The translations under genes and the position numbers were made by a program. Shown here in pieces: positions 45,522 to 54,009 of a stretch of DNA of 64,000 nucleotides (the first letter of the stretch is position 1; every line of letters starts with the position of its first letter). The notes under the pieces were generated by a model, which saw only the letters and a program-made list of their open reading frames with translations, did not search any database and was not told the origin of the DNA. The DNA is taken from NCBI RefSeq assembly GCF_013358405.1, contig NZ_CP054836.1, positions 1,674,001 to 1,738,000 on the forward strand. Reading direction: 5' to 3'. This DNA is from Oricola thermophila. GTDB lineage: Bacteria; Pseudomonadota; Alphaproteobacteria; Rhizobiales; Rhizobiaceae.

Positions 45522-46376
45522 ATGCCCCTTCATTTTCCAAAAGGCCGCAGCGTCATTTCCGTCACCGGCGAGGACGCGGAGCATTTCCTGCAGAATCTCG
45601 TCACATGCGACGTGACGACGATTCCCGCCGGGAGCGCGCGCGCCTGCGCGCTGCTGGCGCCGCAGGGCAAGGTGATGTTCGATTTCCTGATCATGCCCGA
45701 CGGCGACGGCGGCTACCTGATCGACATCGACGGGCGGCTCGCGGCCGACTTCCTGCGCCGCCTGACCATGTACAAGCTCAGGGCGAAGGTGGAAATTGCC
45801 GAGGCGGATGAATCACTTGCAGCGATTTCCTGGCAGGATGATTCAACAACCGGCGGGCGCATCTTCGCCGACAGCCGTTTCCCGGCCGAACTCGGGGTTT
45901 CGCGCCACTACGGCGCCGCCCCCGAGAGCGCGGACGACGCCGCCGAATGGACCGCGCTGCGGATTGCCCACGGCATTGCCGAAAGCGGCAGCGATTTCGA
46001 GGCGGGCGACGCCTTCCCGCACGACATTTCCCTCGACCAGACCGGCGGGGTCGATTTCCGGAAGGGCTGCTATGTCGGCCAGGAGGTCGTCTCGCGCATG
46101 CAGCACAGAGGCACCGCGCGCCGCCGCATCGTGATCGTTCAAGCGGAGACCGCCCTGCCCGCTTCGGGCACGGCACTCGAGGCCGGCGGCAAGACCGTTG
46201 GCCATCTCGGCTCCGTCGCCGGCAACAAGGCCCTGGCGATCGTGCGCCTCGACCGCGCGAAGGCGGCGATGGATGCCGGCACGCCGATCACCGCCGAAGG
46301 ACTAGCCGTCACGCTCTCCCTGCCGCCCGGCGTCACCTATAGCTGGCCGGACAGCGCGAAAGACGGGGGAGACTGA
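45522..46376 (+). CDS. ygfZ: Folate-binding protein YgfZ
   Basis: A 284-residue GcvT-like protein. The signature KGCYVGQEVVSRMQHRG is intact near residue 180. YgfZ-type proteins bind tetrahydrofolate and help maintain certain Fe-S enzymes. The N-terminal GEDAEHFLQNLVTCDV and LAPQGKVMFDFLI motifs match. It is divergent from pyrC and followed by the HD hydrolase after 2 nt (TGAGAATG). Confidence 0.92.
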   Translation: MPLHFPKGRSVISVTGEDAEHFLQNLVTCDVTTIPAGSARACALLAPQGKVMFDFLIMPDGDGGYLIDIDGRLAADFLRRLTMYKLRAKVEIAEADESLAAISWQDDSTTGGRIFADSRFPAELGVSRHYGAAPESADDAAEWTALRIAHGIAESGSDFEAGDAFPHDISLDQTGGVDFRKGCYVGQEVVSRMQHRGTARRRIVIVQAETALPASGTALEAGGKTVGHLGSVAGNKALAIVRLDRAKAAMDAGTPITAEGLAVTLSLPPGVTYSWPDSAKDGGD

Positions 46377-46378
46377 GA

Positions 46379-47026
46379 ATGCCCGACCGGATCGGCGCGC
46401 CGCCGCGCGCATGGCAACGCATGCTGTCGGGCCGCAGGCTCGACCTGCTCGATCCCTCGCCGCTCGACATCGAGATCTCGGACATTGCGCACGGGCTGGC
46501 GCGCGTTGCGCGCTGGAACGGCCAGACCTCCGGCGACCATGCCTACTCGGTCGCCCAACACTCGCTGCTGGTCGAGGAGATCGTGGGCCACATCGTGCCG
46601 ACCTGCAGCGCGCAATTGCGGCTGGCAACGCTGCTGCACGATGCGCCGGAATACGTGATCGGCGACATGATCTCGCCGTTCAAGAAGGTGCTCGGCGGCA
46701 ACTACAAGGCCGTCGAGGCCCGGCTGGAAGCCGCGATCCATATCCGGTTCGGCCTGCCCGCGCATTGCCCGAAAACCATGCACGCGCAGATCAAGCGCGC
46801 GGACCAGATTTCCGCATTCTACGAGGCGACGCTGCTGGCCGGCTTCTCGGAAAGGGAAGCCGTGACCTATTTCGGCCGGCCGCGCGGCTACTCGCCGGAC
46901 GGGATCGACATGACGCCGCTGCCGGCGTCCGAAATCCAGCAGATGTATCTTTCCCGTTTTGCCGAGGTGGAAGCCATGTTCCGGGATGAAGTGGCGCAAA
47001 AGGCGCGGAAACGAAGGAAGGCCTGA
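46379..47026 (+). CDS. HD domain hydrolase (YfbR-like)
   Basis: A 215-residue HD-superfamily phosphohydrolase. Metal ligands are in VAQHSLLVEEIVGHI (first His), LLHDAPEYVIGDMISPFK (the His-Asp pair plus downstream acid) and KRADQISAFYEA (the last Asp). The architecture resembles YfbR 5'-deoxynucleotidase. The substrate is inferred. It sits between ygfZ and the phosphatase gene with 2- and 3-nt gaps, a tightly packed three-gene operon. Confidence 0.88.
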   Translation: MPDRIGAPPRAWQRMLSGRRLDLLDPSPLDIEISDIAHGLARVARWNGQTSGDHAYSVAQHSLLVEEIVGHIVPTCSAQLRLATLLHDAPEYVIGDMISPFKKVLGGNYKAVEARLEAAIHIRFGLPAHCPKTMHAQIKRADQISAFYEATLLAGFSEREAVTYFGRPRGYSPDGIDMTPLPASEIQQMYLSRFAEVEAMFRDEVAQKARKRRKA

Positions 47027-47029
47027 GCG

Positions 47030-47560
47030 ATGCCGTATCTCGCCGTCTGCCCCCTCGCCCATGTCCAGCGCGTCGCCACGTCGACGGGCGCGCAGCGCAT
47101 GCTCACCGTGATCAACACCGGCACGAAGGTCGAGCGCCCGCGGGAAATTGCCGAGGAGAACCACCTGTTCCTGGGCTTCAACGACATCGCGACGCCGATG
47201 GAGGGGATGACGCTTCCCGGCGAGCAGCACGTGCGGGCGATACTGGACTTCGCGCATGACTGGGACCGCAGCGCCCCGATGATCGTTCATTGCTTCGCCG
47301 GCATTTCGCGATCGACCGCCACGGCCTACATGATCGCGCTGGCCCTGAATCCGGCGCGCGACGAGATGGAGCTTGCGCAGGAACTGCGCTGGCGCGCACC
47401 TTCCGCGACGCCCAATCCGAAGCTGATCGAGATCGCCGACGCGATACTCGGCCGCAACGGCCGCATGGTGGACGCGATACGCGCCATCGGGCGGGGCCAG
47501 GACGCCTATGAGGGCGAGCCTTTCAGGCTGCCGATCCTCGAAGGGGAATTCGAGGAATAG
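47030..47560 (+). CDS. Dual-specificity-type protein tyrosine phosphatase family protein
   Basis: A 176-residue phosphatase with the CX5R active site HCFAGISRS: Cys88 and Arg94. The general acid loop is probably around ENHLFLGFNDI-ATPMEG. It resembles small tyrosine phosphatases conserved in Rhizobiales downstream of ygfZ and an HD gene (from memory). The natural substrate is unknown. It starts 3 nt after the HD gene and ends the operon. Confidence 0.85.
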   Translation: MPYLAVCPLAHVQRVATSTGAQRMLTVINTGTKVERPREIAEENHLFLGFNDIATPMEGMTLPGEQHVRAILDFAHDWDRSAPMIVHCFAGISRSTATAYMIALALNPARDEMELAQELRWRAPSATPNPKLIEIADAILGRNGRMVDAIRAIGRGQDAYEGEPFRLPILEGEFEE

Positions 47561-47611
47561 CGGGCGACACGGCCGGCCCGCACCGGAGCCGGCCATGCCG
47601 GAGGCTGCCGC

Positions 47612-48019
47612 CTACCAGCCCCAGGCGAAGGTTGCGCCGGTCTGTCCGTTGCCGTTCTGGACAACGTGGGCGTCCGTGCCCTTGCCGAACTGGAACAGGC
47701 CGTAGGCATTGCCGTTCCCGTTCTGCTGCAACGTGCCGGAATGGCCATCCCCCTCCTGGTGGACGATCCCGTGGTTTCCGCTGCCGTTCTGCGCGATGCC
47801 CGCAAGGTTGTTCATGCCGAGCTGCGTGATGTTGCCCCCGTTCTGCAGGCCGTTGACGACCGAATAGATCCCGAGTCCGGCCCGCATCGCCTGCTCGGCC
47901 TCCGGGCCCTGGGGCGCGATGCTGACAGATATCGACCCGCCGGCCATGGCGGGGGCAGTCACGGCAGACACCGCGGCGGCTGCGGCGAACAGGCTTGCGA
48001 TCAACTTTCTACGGGGCAT
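47612..48019 (-). CDS. Curlin-repeat amyloid subunit
   Basis: A 135-residue secreted curlin. The signal peptide is MPRRKLIASLFAAAAAVSAVT-APAMA, cleaved near residue 26. The mature part has about four curlin-type repeats with recurring QxGxxN spacing: ITQLGMNN, IAQNGSGN, LQQNGNGN, VVQNGNGQ. It forms extracellular fibres in other bacteria (CsgA/CsgB). No cysteine is present. GGAGAAGGAAA precedes the ATG. It shares a two-part promoter element with the second curlin gene and lies downstream of csgH, separated by a terminator. Confidence 0.85.
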   Translation of the reverse strand: MPRRKLIASLFAAAAAVSAVTAPAMAGGSISVSIAPQGPEAEQAMRAGLGIYSVVNGLQNGGNITQLGMNNLAGIAQNGSGNHGIVHQEGDGHSGTLQQNGNGNAYGLFQFGKGTDAHVVQNGNGQTGATFAWGW

Positions 48020-48095
48020 TTTCCTTCTCCTTCAATCACCCTGCGTTCGTTTTTCCGGGCATTGGCCCGGCGATGGAACCATCCTGGCCGACACG

Positions 48096-48130
48096 GCCTG
48101 AATGATCGCGGAACCGGGCGTTCATCGACC
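48096..48130 (-). promoter_or_regulatory. Shared curlin promoter element, copy 1
   Basis: On the minus strand the sequence GGTCGATGAAC, 16 nt, ATTCAGGC covers 48096-48130, about 80-110 bp upstream of the curlin start. The same two parts with the same 16-nt spacing precede the other curlin gene. The outer bases CCTGAATG and CATTCAGG also form an inverted repeat here (48097-48104 and 48130-48137). Confidence 0.65.
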
Positions 48131-48167
48131 ATTCAGGACGGCGGAATCGGCCGGCAACACAAGAAGA

Positions 48168-48193
48168 GGCCCCGGAAACCCGGGGCCCTTTTT
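48168..48193 (-). terminator. Bidirectional hairpin between csgH and the downstream curlin gene
   Basis: GGCCCCGG (48168-48175) and CCGGGGCC (48180-48187) form a perfect 8-bp stem with a 4-nt loop. The plus-strand side has CTTTTT, and on the minus strand the tail is TCTTCTTG. It should separate csgH transcription from the second curlin gene. Confidence 0.65.
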
Positions 48194-48219
48194 CGAAAAA
48201 AGCGGAGCGAAGCGGGCGT

Positions 48220-48618
48220 TCAGATGCCGCCGACGGTACGGACGCAGGAATGGTCCCGGCCGGCGACATCGATGTCGAGCCTGACCCGGTACTGCGCACC
48301 ATTGTTGGCAAGCACCAGCTTGCCGAGACGGGCATCGTCGCCGGGACCGGCCGAGAAGAAGCCGCCCTGCGAGATGCTCGTCGACCCGGACGAACCGGAC
48401 CCGCTGACCGCGAGGCTATAGGTGCCGGTGACGGGCTTCCTGGCGTGAACGACCGCGCCGAGTTCCAGCGACCGCCCGGAGGACGAGACGTCGATCTCGC
48501 ATTGCACGAGTTCCCGGTCCGGTACCTTCTCGCCGGCGCCCGCGTTGCAACCGGCAAGCGCCGCAGCGGCGAGAACCGCCGCGGCGGCAACCGGTTTCGT
48601 CTTCATTATCCTGGACAT
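48220..48618 (-). CDS. csgH: CsgH-like curli assembly protein
   Basis: A 132-residue secreted protein. A hydrophobic signal (about 9-23) ends in LAGC (residues 21-24), a lipobox, so it may be a lipoprotein. The mature part has VQCEIDVSSSGRSLELGAVVHA, SGSTSISQGGFFSA and GKLVLANNGAQYRVRLDI, matching alphaproteobacterial CsgH, reported to bind curlin in the periplasm and prevent early aggregation. AAAGGGAG precedes the ATG at 48618. It follows the upstream curlin gene with a large hairpin between them. Confidence 0.78.
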   Translation of the reverse strand: MSRIMKTKPVAAAAVLAAAALAGCNAGAGEKVPDRELVQCEIDVSSSGRSLELGAVVHARKPVTGTYSLAVSGSGSSGSTSISQGGFFSAGPGDDARLGKLVLANNGAQYRVRLDIDVAGRDHSCVRTVGGI

Positions 48619-48647
48619 GATTCGTGCTCCCTTTCCTGTCGAGAGCC

Positions 48648-48672
48648 GCCGGGCGCGACCGTCGCGCCCGGC
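48648..48672 (-). other. 11-bp hairpin between curlin and csgH
   Basis: GCCGGGCGCGA (48648-48658) and TCGCGCCCGGC (48662-48672) are perfect complements around a 3-nt loop. It lies between curlin stop and csgH start in the same direction, without a U-tract. Likely roles are 3'-end protection of the upstream curlin mRNA or attenuation, giving more subunit than accessory protein. Confidence 0.6.
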
Positions 48673-48690
48673 AGCGTTGGATGTGGCCGA

Positions 48691-49128
48691 TTACGGGCAG
48701 CTCTGCACGAAGGCGGCGACGTTGCCTCCGCCGCTCTGCTCGACTTCGGCGGCGCAACCGTTGCCGACCTGCACGCCGGCGGCGATGTTGCCGTTGCCGT
48801 CCTGGGTCATGATCGCGTTGTGGTTCGCACCGAACTGGCCGACGCCGGCGCCATTGCCATGGCCGGCCTGCCAGGTGTCGGCGTAGTTGTTGAAACCGTC
48901 CTGACCGACGGCGGCGGTGTTGCCGTTGCCGAACTGGCTCGAGATCGCGCCGTTGAACACGCCGTTCTGGTGAATGCCGATCTGGTTTCCGAAACCGGCC
49001 TGCTGGCCGCCGGCCTCGTTCCCGAAACCGAACTGGTGGAGGAATACGTCGTTTCCGGCCGTTGCCGGGACGACGCCAAGGCCGATGGCGGTTGCAATCA
49101 CGGTTGCGACAAGGGTCTTGCGGGACAT
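48691..49128 (-). CDS. Curlin-repeat amyloid subunit with two cysteines
   Basis: A 145-residue secreted curlin. The signal is MSRKTLVATVIATAIGLG, cleaved near TAG. About six repeats follow: FLHQFGFGN, QQAGFGN, IHQNGVFN, SSQFGNGN, VGQDGFNN, VGQFGANHN, MTQDGNGN. The C-terminal units differ: Cys125 and Cys144 (NGNGCAAEV and FVQSCP) could form a disulfide, unusual for curlins. The start is placed at 49128: GGAG is 8 nt before it, matching the other curlin gene, while the ATG at 49134 is too close. Confidence 0.85.
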   Translation of the reverse strand: MSRKTLVATVIATAIGLGVVPATAGNDVFLHQFGFGNEAGGQQAGFGNQIGIHQNGVFNGAISSQFGNGNTAAVGQDGFNNYADTWQAGHGNGAGVGQFGANHNAIMTQDGNGNIAAGVQVGNGCAAEVEQSGGGNVAAFVQSCP

Positions 49129-49207
49129 TTTCATTCTCCTCTGGTTGGGTTGCGGCTCACCGTCCGCGTTGGAATGTCCCGGTTGTAGAAAACCGCTTTC
49201 GAACCTC

Positions 49208-49242
49208 GCCTGAATCTCCCGTTCAGCTATTGTTCATCGGCC
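49208..49242 (-). promoter_or_regulatory. Shared curlin promoter element, copy 2
   Basis: On the minus strand GGCCGATGAAC, 16 nt, ATTCAGGC covers 49208-49242. It matches copy 1 in both parts and spacing, and sits 80-114 bp upstream of this curlin start, against 77-111 in copy 1. It lies in the region shared with divergent mscS. Confidence 0.65.
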
Positions 49243-49317
49243 GATTGCGCCCGGAACACCCATCGGGGGTTCTGTGCCGCGGCCGGGTGTGCATTATCGG
49301 GGCACAAGGGGAATCAC

Positions 49318-50187
49318 ATGGAAAACGCCGAACAGATCGTCGAAGGTGCCTTCGCCAGTTTCGAGGACGGACTCGCGACCCTTTGGGACGCGGCGAGCGA
49401 ACTGATCATCGAGTATGCCTTCTCGGTGATCGGCGCCGTCCTGATCCTGGTCATCGGCTTCACTGTTGCAGGAATGGCCCGGCGCTGGGTCTACACCGCG
49501 CTGAAAAGCCTGCGGAACAGCGACGAGACACTGAACCTGTTTCTCGCCAAGGCGGCACGCTACGGCGTTCTCGTGCTCGTCTTCGTGACGGTGCTGACGC
49601 AGTTCGGCGTGCAGACCACCTCGATCATCGCCGCGCTGGGCGCGGCCGGCATCGCCATCGGCCTGGCGCTGCAGGGCACGCTGCAGAACATCGCCGCCGG
49701 CATCATGCTCCTGTTCCTGCGGCCCTTCCAGGTGGGCGACTATGTCGAAACCACCAATGCCAAGGGCGTGGTGAAGGAGATCGGGCTGTTCGCCACCGAG
49801 TTCGAGACGCTCGACGGGCTCTATGTCCTCGCGCCAAACTCGGGCGTGTGGGGAAGCCCGGTGACAAACTATTCGCGCCTGCCAAAGCGGCGCTTCGATC
49901 TCGTCGTCGGCATCGACTACAAGGACGATATCGACAAGGCGTTCGCCGCCTTCGAGGCGCTGGCGAAAGAACACGACAAGGTCCTGTCGAACCCGGAGCC
50001 GTTCATCTTCGTCTCCAATCTCGGGGACAGCGCGGTCGAGGTGACGTGCCGCATCTGGATCGCGACCGCCGACTGGTGGGGCACGTCACGGGAGCTGACC
50101 AAGCTCGCCAAGCAACGCTTCGATGCCGAGGGGCTATCGATCCCCTTCCCGCAGCGCGACATCCACATCATCGGCAACGCGGCCTAG
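49318..50187 (+). CDS. mscS: Small-conductance mechanosensitive channel MscS family
   Basis: A 289-residue channel protein. An amphipathic N-terminus is followed by three helices (about 30-60, 75-100, 108-132), the last with the pore motif GAAGIAIGLALQGTLQNIAAG. The beta domain starts RPFQVGDYVET and has LDGLYVLAPNSGVWGSPVTNYSR. It opens under membrane tension to release solutes on osmotic downshock. It resembles E. coli YggB-type MscS in length. Convergent with nadC, 4 nt apart. Confidence 0.93.
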   Translation: MENAEQIVEGAFASFEDGLATLWDAASELIIEYAFSVIGAVLILVIGFTVAGMARRWVYTALKSLRNSDETLNLFLAKAARYGVLVLVFVTVLTQFGVQTTSIIAALGAAGIAIGLALQGTLQNIAAGIMLLFLRPFQVGDYVETTNAKGVVKEIGLFATEFETLDGLYVLAPNSGVWGSPVTNYSRLPKRRFDLVVGIDYKDDIDKAFAAFEALAKEHDKVLSNPEPFIFVSNLGDSAVEVTCRIWIATADWWGTSRELTKLAKQRFDAEGLSIPFPQRDIHIIGNAA

Positions 50188-50191
50188 CCCG

Positions 50192-51064
50192 TCAGTCGAG
50201 CCGGATGTCCAGGCCGACATCGAGGGTCGGCGCAGCCATGGTGATCTTCGAGGTCGAGATGTAGTCGACGCCGGTCTCGGCAATCGCGCGGATCGTCTCG
50301 AAGCGGACATTGCCGGAGGCCTCGAGCTTCACCCGGCCGCCATTGTCGGCCCGGTTGATCGCGACCGCCTCGCACAGCTGGTCGTTGGTCATGTTGTCGA
50401 GCAGGACGGCATCCGGCGACGCGGTCAGCGCCTCGCGAAACTGCTCGAGCGTGTCCACCTCGCACTCGATGCTGACAAGATGGCCGGCATAGGCGCGCGC
50501 CGCCTCGATCGCCTTCGCCACGCCGCCGGAGACGGCGATGTGGTTGTCCTTGATGAGAATCGCGTCGTCGAGGCCGAAACGGTGGTTGGAGCCGCCGCCG
50601 CAGCGCACCGCATATTTCTCGAAGCTGCGCAGCCCCGGAATGGTCTTGCGCGTGCAGGTGACTTTCGCGGGGGTGTGCGCGATCTCGGCCGCGAAACGGG
50701 CGGTGTAGCTGGCGATACCCGACAGGTGCATCAGGAAGTTCAGCGCGACGCGCTCGGCGGACAGGATCGCGCGGGCGTCGCCGGAAATCGCGGCGACGGC
50801 CTGGCCGGGCCCTACCGCATCGCCGTCGGACAGCTTCGCGTCGAAACGTATCGACGGGTCCATGAGGCGGAACGCGGTCGCGGCCAGCTCCAGGCCCGCG
50901 ATCACCCCATCCTCGCGCGATGCGAGCTCGGCCGTCGCTGTCGCGCCGGGCGCGATCGTGGCATTGGTGGTGATGTCGCCGGCGCGGCCCAGATCCTCCA
51001 GGAGCGCGGCGCGCACCGCATCCTCGACCATCAGGCGCGGCAGGCTCGGCGGCAAGGCTTTCAT
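50192..51064 (-). CDS. nadC: Nicotinate-nucleotide pyrophosphorylase (carboxylating)
   Basis: A 290-residue quinolinate phosphoribosyltransferase making nicotinate mononucleotide from quinolinate and PRPP. The conserved RKTIPGLR motif, HRFGLDDAILIKDNH, SIECEVDTLEQ, and LLDNM segments are present. It starts 2 nt after nadB in the nadA-nadB-nadC operon, where each step's product feeds the next. The final step of de novo NAD ring closure is thus locally encoded. Confidence 0.95.
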   Translation of the reverse strand: MKALPPSLPRLMVEDAVRAALLEDLGRAGDITTNATIAPGATATAELASREDGVIAGLELAATAFRLMDPSIRFDAKLSDGDAVGPGQAVAAISGDARAILSAERVALNFLMHLSGIASYTARFAAEIAHTPAKVTCTRKTIPGLRSFEKYAVRCGGGSNHRFGLDDAILIKDNHIAVSGGVAKAIEAARAYAGHLVSIECEVDTLEQFREALTASPDAVLLDNMTNDQLCEAVAINRADNGGRVKLEASGNVRFETIRAIAETGVDYISTSKITMAAPTLDVGLDIRLD

Positions 51065-51066
51065 CT

Positions 51067-52632
51067 TCAGTCCTCCAGCAGGGCCGGTATTGCCATTTCG
51101 GCCTGTTCCAGCGTCGTCAGGGTCCGCCGGCGCCAGGCGTCATCCTCCTCGGGATAGTCCGTGCGGAAATGGCCGCCCCGGCTTTCCGTGCGGTTCAGCG
51201 CACAGACGGCAATGAGCTTGGCCGTGGCAAGAACGTTGGCAAAGCGTTCCGTGTCGGCCTCGCGCTCCAGTTCGAGGATGGTGCGCAGGGCCTCGCGCAT
51301 TCCCTCGCCGTTGCGCAACACGCCGAGATGCGTGCTCATGGTGCGGCGGAGCCGTTTCATCTGTTCGGTGTCCGGGCGCGGCTCGATACGGCCGCTGTCG
51401 CGCGAGCCCTCCGACCAGCCATCCGGCGCGTCCGCAATCGCCTCCGCGCCAAGCGCGTTCGCGATGCGGGCCGAGAAGACAACCGCCTCTAGAAGCGAGT
51501 TCGAGGCCAGCCGGTTGGCGCCATGGGCGCCGGTCGACGTCACCTCGCCGCAGGCCCAAAGGCCGGGAAGCGAGGTGCGGCCGTCCATGTCGGTCCATAT
51601 GCCACCCATGAAATAGTGCGCCGCCGGGACGACCGGGATCGGCTCGGTCACGGGGTCGATGCCCGCCTCCCTGCAGTAGCCATAGACCGTCGGGAACTCC
51701 TCGGCGAAGCCCTTGCCGACGGCCCTGGTGCAATCCAGATAGGCACCGCGCCCGGCCTGCACCTCGGCGAAGATGCCGCGCGCGACGACATCGCGCGGGG
51801 CCAGCTCGGCATCGGGATGGAGCGGCACCATGAAGCGCTCGCCGGCATTGTTGACCAGCGTCGCGCCATGACCGCGCAGGGCCTCCGTCGCCAGCGGCGC
51901 CGGATCCTTGCCGACATTGATCGCGGTGGGGTGGAACTGGACGAATTCGAGATCGGCCATGCGGGCACCGGCGCGCGCCGCCATGCCGACGCCGCCGCCG
52001 CGCGCTTCGGCCGGATTGGTCGTCACCTCGTAGAGATGCCCGATTCCGCCCGCGGCGATCACCACGTGGGAGCCGCGCAGCGTCAGCAGCTCGCCATCGC
52101 CATCGCCGCCGAAACCGCGCGCCTCGATACCGGTCACGCGGCCGTTGTCCAGCAGCAGCCTTTCGGCGACATATCCGCCGAGGACGCGGATCGAGGGCGT
52201 GTTCTTCACCGTCTCGACCAGCGCCTGCATGATGGCGCGGCCCGCCATGTCGCCGCGCACGCGCACGATGCGACTCTCGGAATGGGCAGCCTCGCGGCTG
52301 ACCTGCAGGCGGCCTTCCAGGTCGCGGTCGAAGGGGACGCCGTAGCCGAGCAGGTCGTGGATGCGGTCGGACGCCTGGGAGACCATCATGCGGGCAACGG
52401 CCTCGTCGACGATGCCGTCACCGGCGGCGATCGTGTCGGCGACATGCTTTTCGACGGTATCGCCCTCGCCCACCGCCGCGGCGATGCCGGCCTGCGCCCA
52501 TGCCGAGGATGCGCCGCGCCCGATCGGTGCCGCGGTGATCACCGTCACCGCCTTCGGCGCCAGCTTCAGCGCGCAGAAGAGACCGGCGAGGCCGCCGCCG
52601 ATGATGAGCACGCCATCCTGAATATCGTTCAA
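51067..52632 (-). CDS. nadB: L-aspartate oxidase
   Basis: A 521-residue flavoprotein oxidising aspartate to iminoaspartate for quinolinate synthesis. The FAD motif [15 protein letters not shown] is at about residues 8-22. The catalytic segment around [10 protein letters not shown] and [12 protein letters not shown] and the [23 protein letters not shown] signature are intact. The C-terminal helical domain follows. It is second in the nad operon, 128 nt after nadA and 2 nt before nadC. Confidence 0.95.
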   Translation of the reverse strand: MNDIQDGVLIIGGGLAGLFCALKLAPKAVTVITAAPIGRGASSAWAQAGIAAAVGEGDTVEKHVADTIAAGDGIVDEAVARMMVSQASDRIHDLLGYGVPFDRDLEGRLQVSREAAHSESRIVRVRGDMAGRAIMQALVETVKNTPSIRVLGGYVAERLLLDNGRVTGIEARGFGGDGDGELLTLRGSHVVIAAGGIGHLYEVTTNPAEARGGGVGMAARAGARMADLEFVQFHPTAINVGKDPAPLATEALRGHGATLVNNAGERFMVPLHPDAELAPRDVVARGIFAEVQAGRGAYLDCTRAVGKGFAEEFPTVYGYCREAGIDPVTEPIPVVPAAHYFMGGIWTDMDGRTSLPGLWACGEVTSTGAHGANRLASNSLLEAVVFSARIANALGAEAIADAPDGWSEGSRDSGRIEPRPDTEQMKRLRRTMSTHLGVLRNGEGMREALRTILELEREADTERFANVLATAKLIAVCALNRTESRGGHFRTDYPEEDDAWRRRTLTTLEQAEMAIPALLED

Positions 52633-52760
52633 CTCCGTCAGTCCCCCTCGCAGGCGGCCGCATCATGCGACCGACATCAAAGTGTCACAATTCCCTTAAG
52701 CGGAGAGGCGCGGCCGCACCAGCCCCCTTGCGCATTCCGCAGGGCGGGCGCGGGAACCGC

Positions 52761-53837
52761 TCAGTGCTTCAGGTTCACCATGCGCTCGACGGCAAGACGG
52801 GCCCGATCGGCAATCGCCGGATCGACGAGGATCTCGTCCTTCATCTCGCACAGCGAGTCCAGGATCTTCGGCAACGTGATCCGCTTCATGTGCGGGCACA
52901 GGTTGCACGGCTTGACGAAATGGACCTCCGGCGCCTCCGAGGCGATGTTGGACGCCATCGAGCATTCGGTGACCAGCAGAACCTTCGGCGGCTTGCGATC
53001 CTTGACATAGTTGATCATGCCGGACGTGGACCCGGTGAAGTCGGCGATCTCGACGACCTCGCGGGGGCACTCGGGATGGGCAACGATCTCGATCTCGGGA
53101 TCGGCCTCCTTGTAGGCGAGCAGTTCCTCGGCGGTAAATCGCTCATGCACCTCGCAATGACCCTTCCAGGTGAGGATCTTCACCTTGGTCTGGGCAGCCA
53201 CGTTCTGCGCCAGGTACTCGTCCGGGATGCACAGCACCCGGTCGACGCCGAAGGATTCCACCACCTGCACCGCATTGGAGGAGGTGCAGCAGATGTCGGT
53301 TTCCGCCTTCACCTCCGCGGAGGTGTTCACATAGGTCACGACGGGGACACCCGGATAGCGCTCGCGCAGCAGCCGCACATCCGCGCCGGTGATCGATTCC
53401 GCCAGGCTGCAGCCGGCCTTCATGTCCGGTATCAGCACCGTCTTGTCCGGGTTGAGCAGCTTCGATGTCTCGGCCATGAAATGCACGCCGCACTGGACGA
53501 TGATCTCGGCGTCGACCTTCGTCGCCTCCTTGGCGAGCTGCAGCGAGTCACCCACGATATCGGCGACGCAGTGGTAGATTTCCGGCGTCTGGTAGTTGTG
53601 CGCCAGGATGACCGCGTTGCGCTCCTTCTTCAGCCGGTTGATCGCGGCGACATAGGGCGCGTAGACCGGCCACTCGATGCGCGGGATGTGATCCTTCACC
53701 TTCTGGTAAAGCGGTTCGGTCTCTTCCGCGATCTCGGGCGTCCATTCCAGAACCGGACGTTCGACGATCCCGAAACGCTCGGCGGCGGTCGGCCCGGTCT
53801 TTGCCTCGGCGGCGGTGGTCTGCGAGGACTGGCTCAT
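52761..53837 (-). CDS. nadA: Quinolinate synthase
   Basis: A 358-residue iron-sulfur enzyme that condenses iminoaspartate with dihydroxyacetone phosphate to quinolinate. The conserved cluster cysteines are in [18 protein letters not shown] and CNLCPHMKR, and [10 protein letters not shown] lies near the N-terminus. An N-terminal tail of about 45 residues precedes the core. It is the first gene of the nad operon. No known NAD repressor site was identified in the 170 bp upstream. Confidence 0.95.
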   Translation of the reverse strand: MSQSSQTTAAEAKTGPTAAERFGIVERPVLEWTPEIAEETEPLYQKVKDHIPRIEWPVYAPYVAAINRLKKERNAVILAHNYQTPEIYHCVADIVGDSLQLAKEATKVDAEIIVQCGVHFMAETSKLLNPDKTVLIPDMKAGCSLAESITGADVRLLRERYPGVPVVTYVNTSAEVKAETDICCTSSNAVQVVESFGVDRVLCIPDEYLAQNVAAQTKVKILTWKGHCEVHERFTAEELLAYKEADPEIEIVAHPECPREVVEIADFTGSTSGMINYVKDRKPPKVLLVTECSMASNIASEAPEVHFVKPCNLCPHMKRITLPKILDSLCEMKDEILVDPAIADRARLAVERMVNLKH

Positions 53838-54009
53838 GTTCGTTCTTCCCGTCGGGCCGGATTTCCGACACTCTGCTTGCCGTTATGGCGCCTTGTTAAA
53901 GCGCGGCGCGAAGCCGATGGCAGCCACGGTGCGCCGCTGCCTCCCCTAGTTGCAGGCAAAACGGCGCAATTTCAATCCCTTGCCGCGGCAAAACCGGCCC
54001 GCCACTGCG

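Noticed and set aside
47612..49128. Short recurring DNA units in the curlin genes that could suggest a repeat array or CRISPR
   Set aside because: They encode the protein repeats, vary in sequence and spacing, and have no spacer structure.
48250..49188. A 312-codon plus-strand frame across csgH and the Cys-containing curlin gene
   Set aside because: The repeats in it are the antisense of curlin repeats; the minus-strand genes have signal peptides and ribosome sites.
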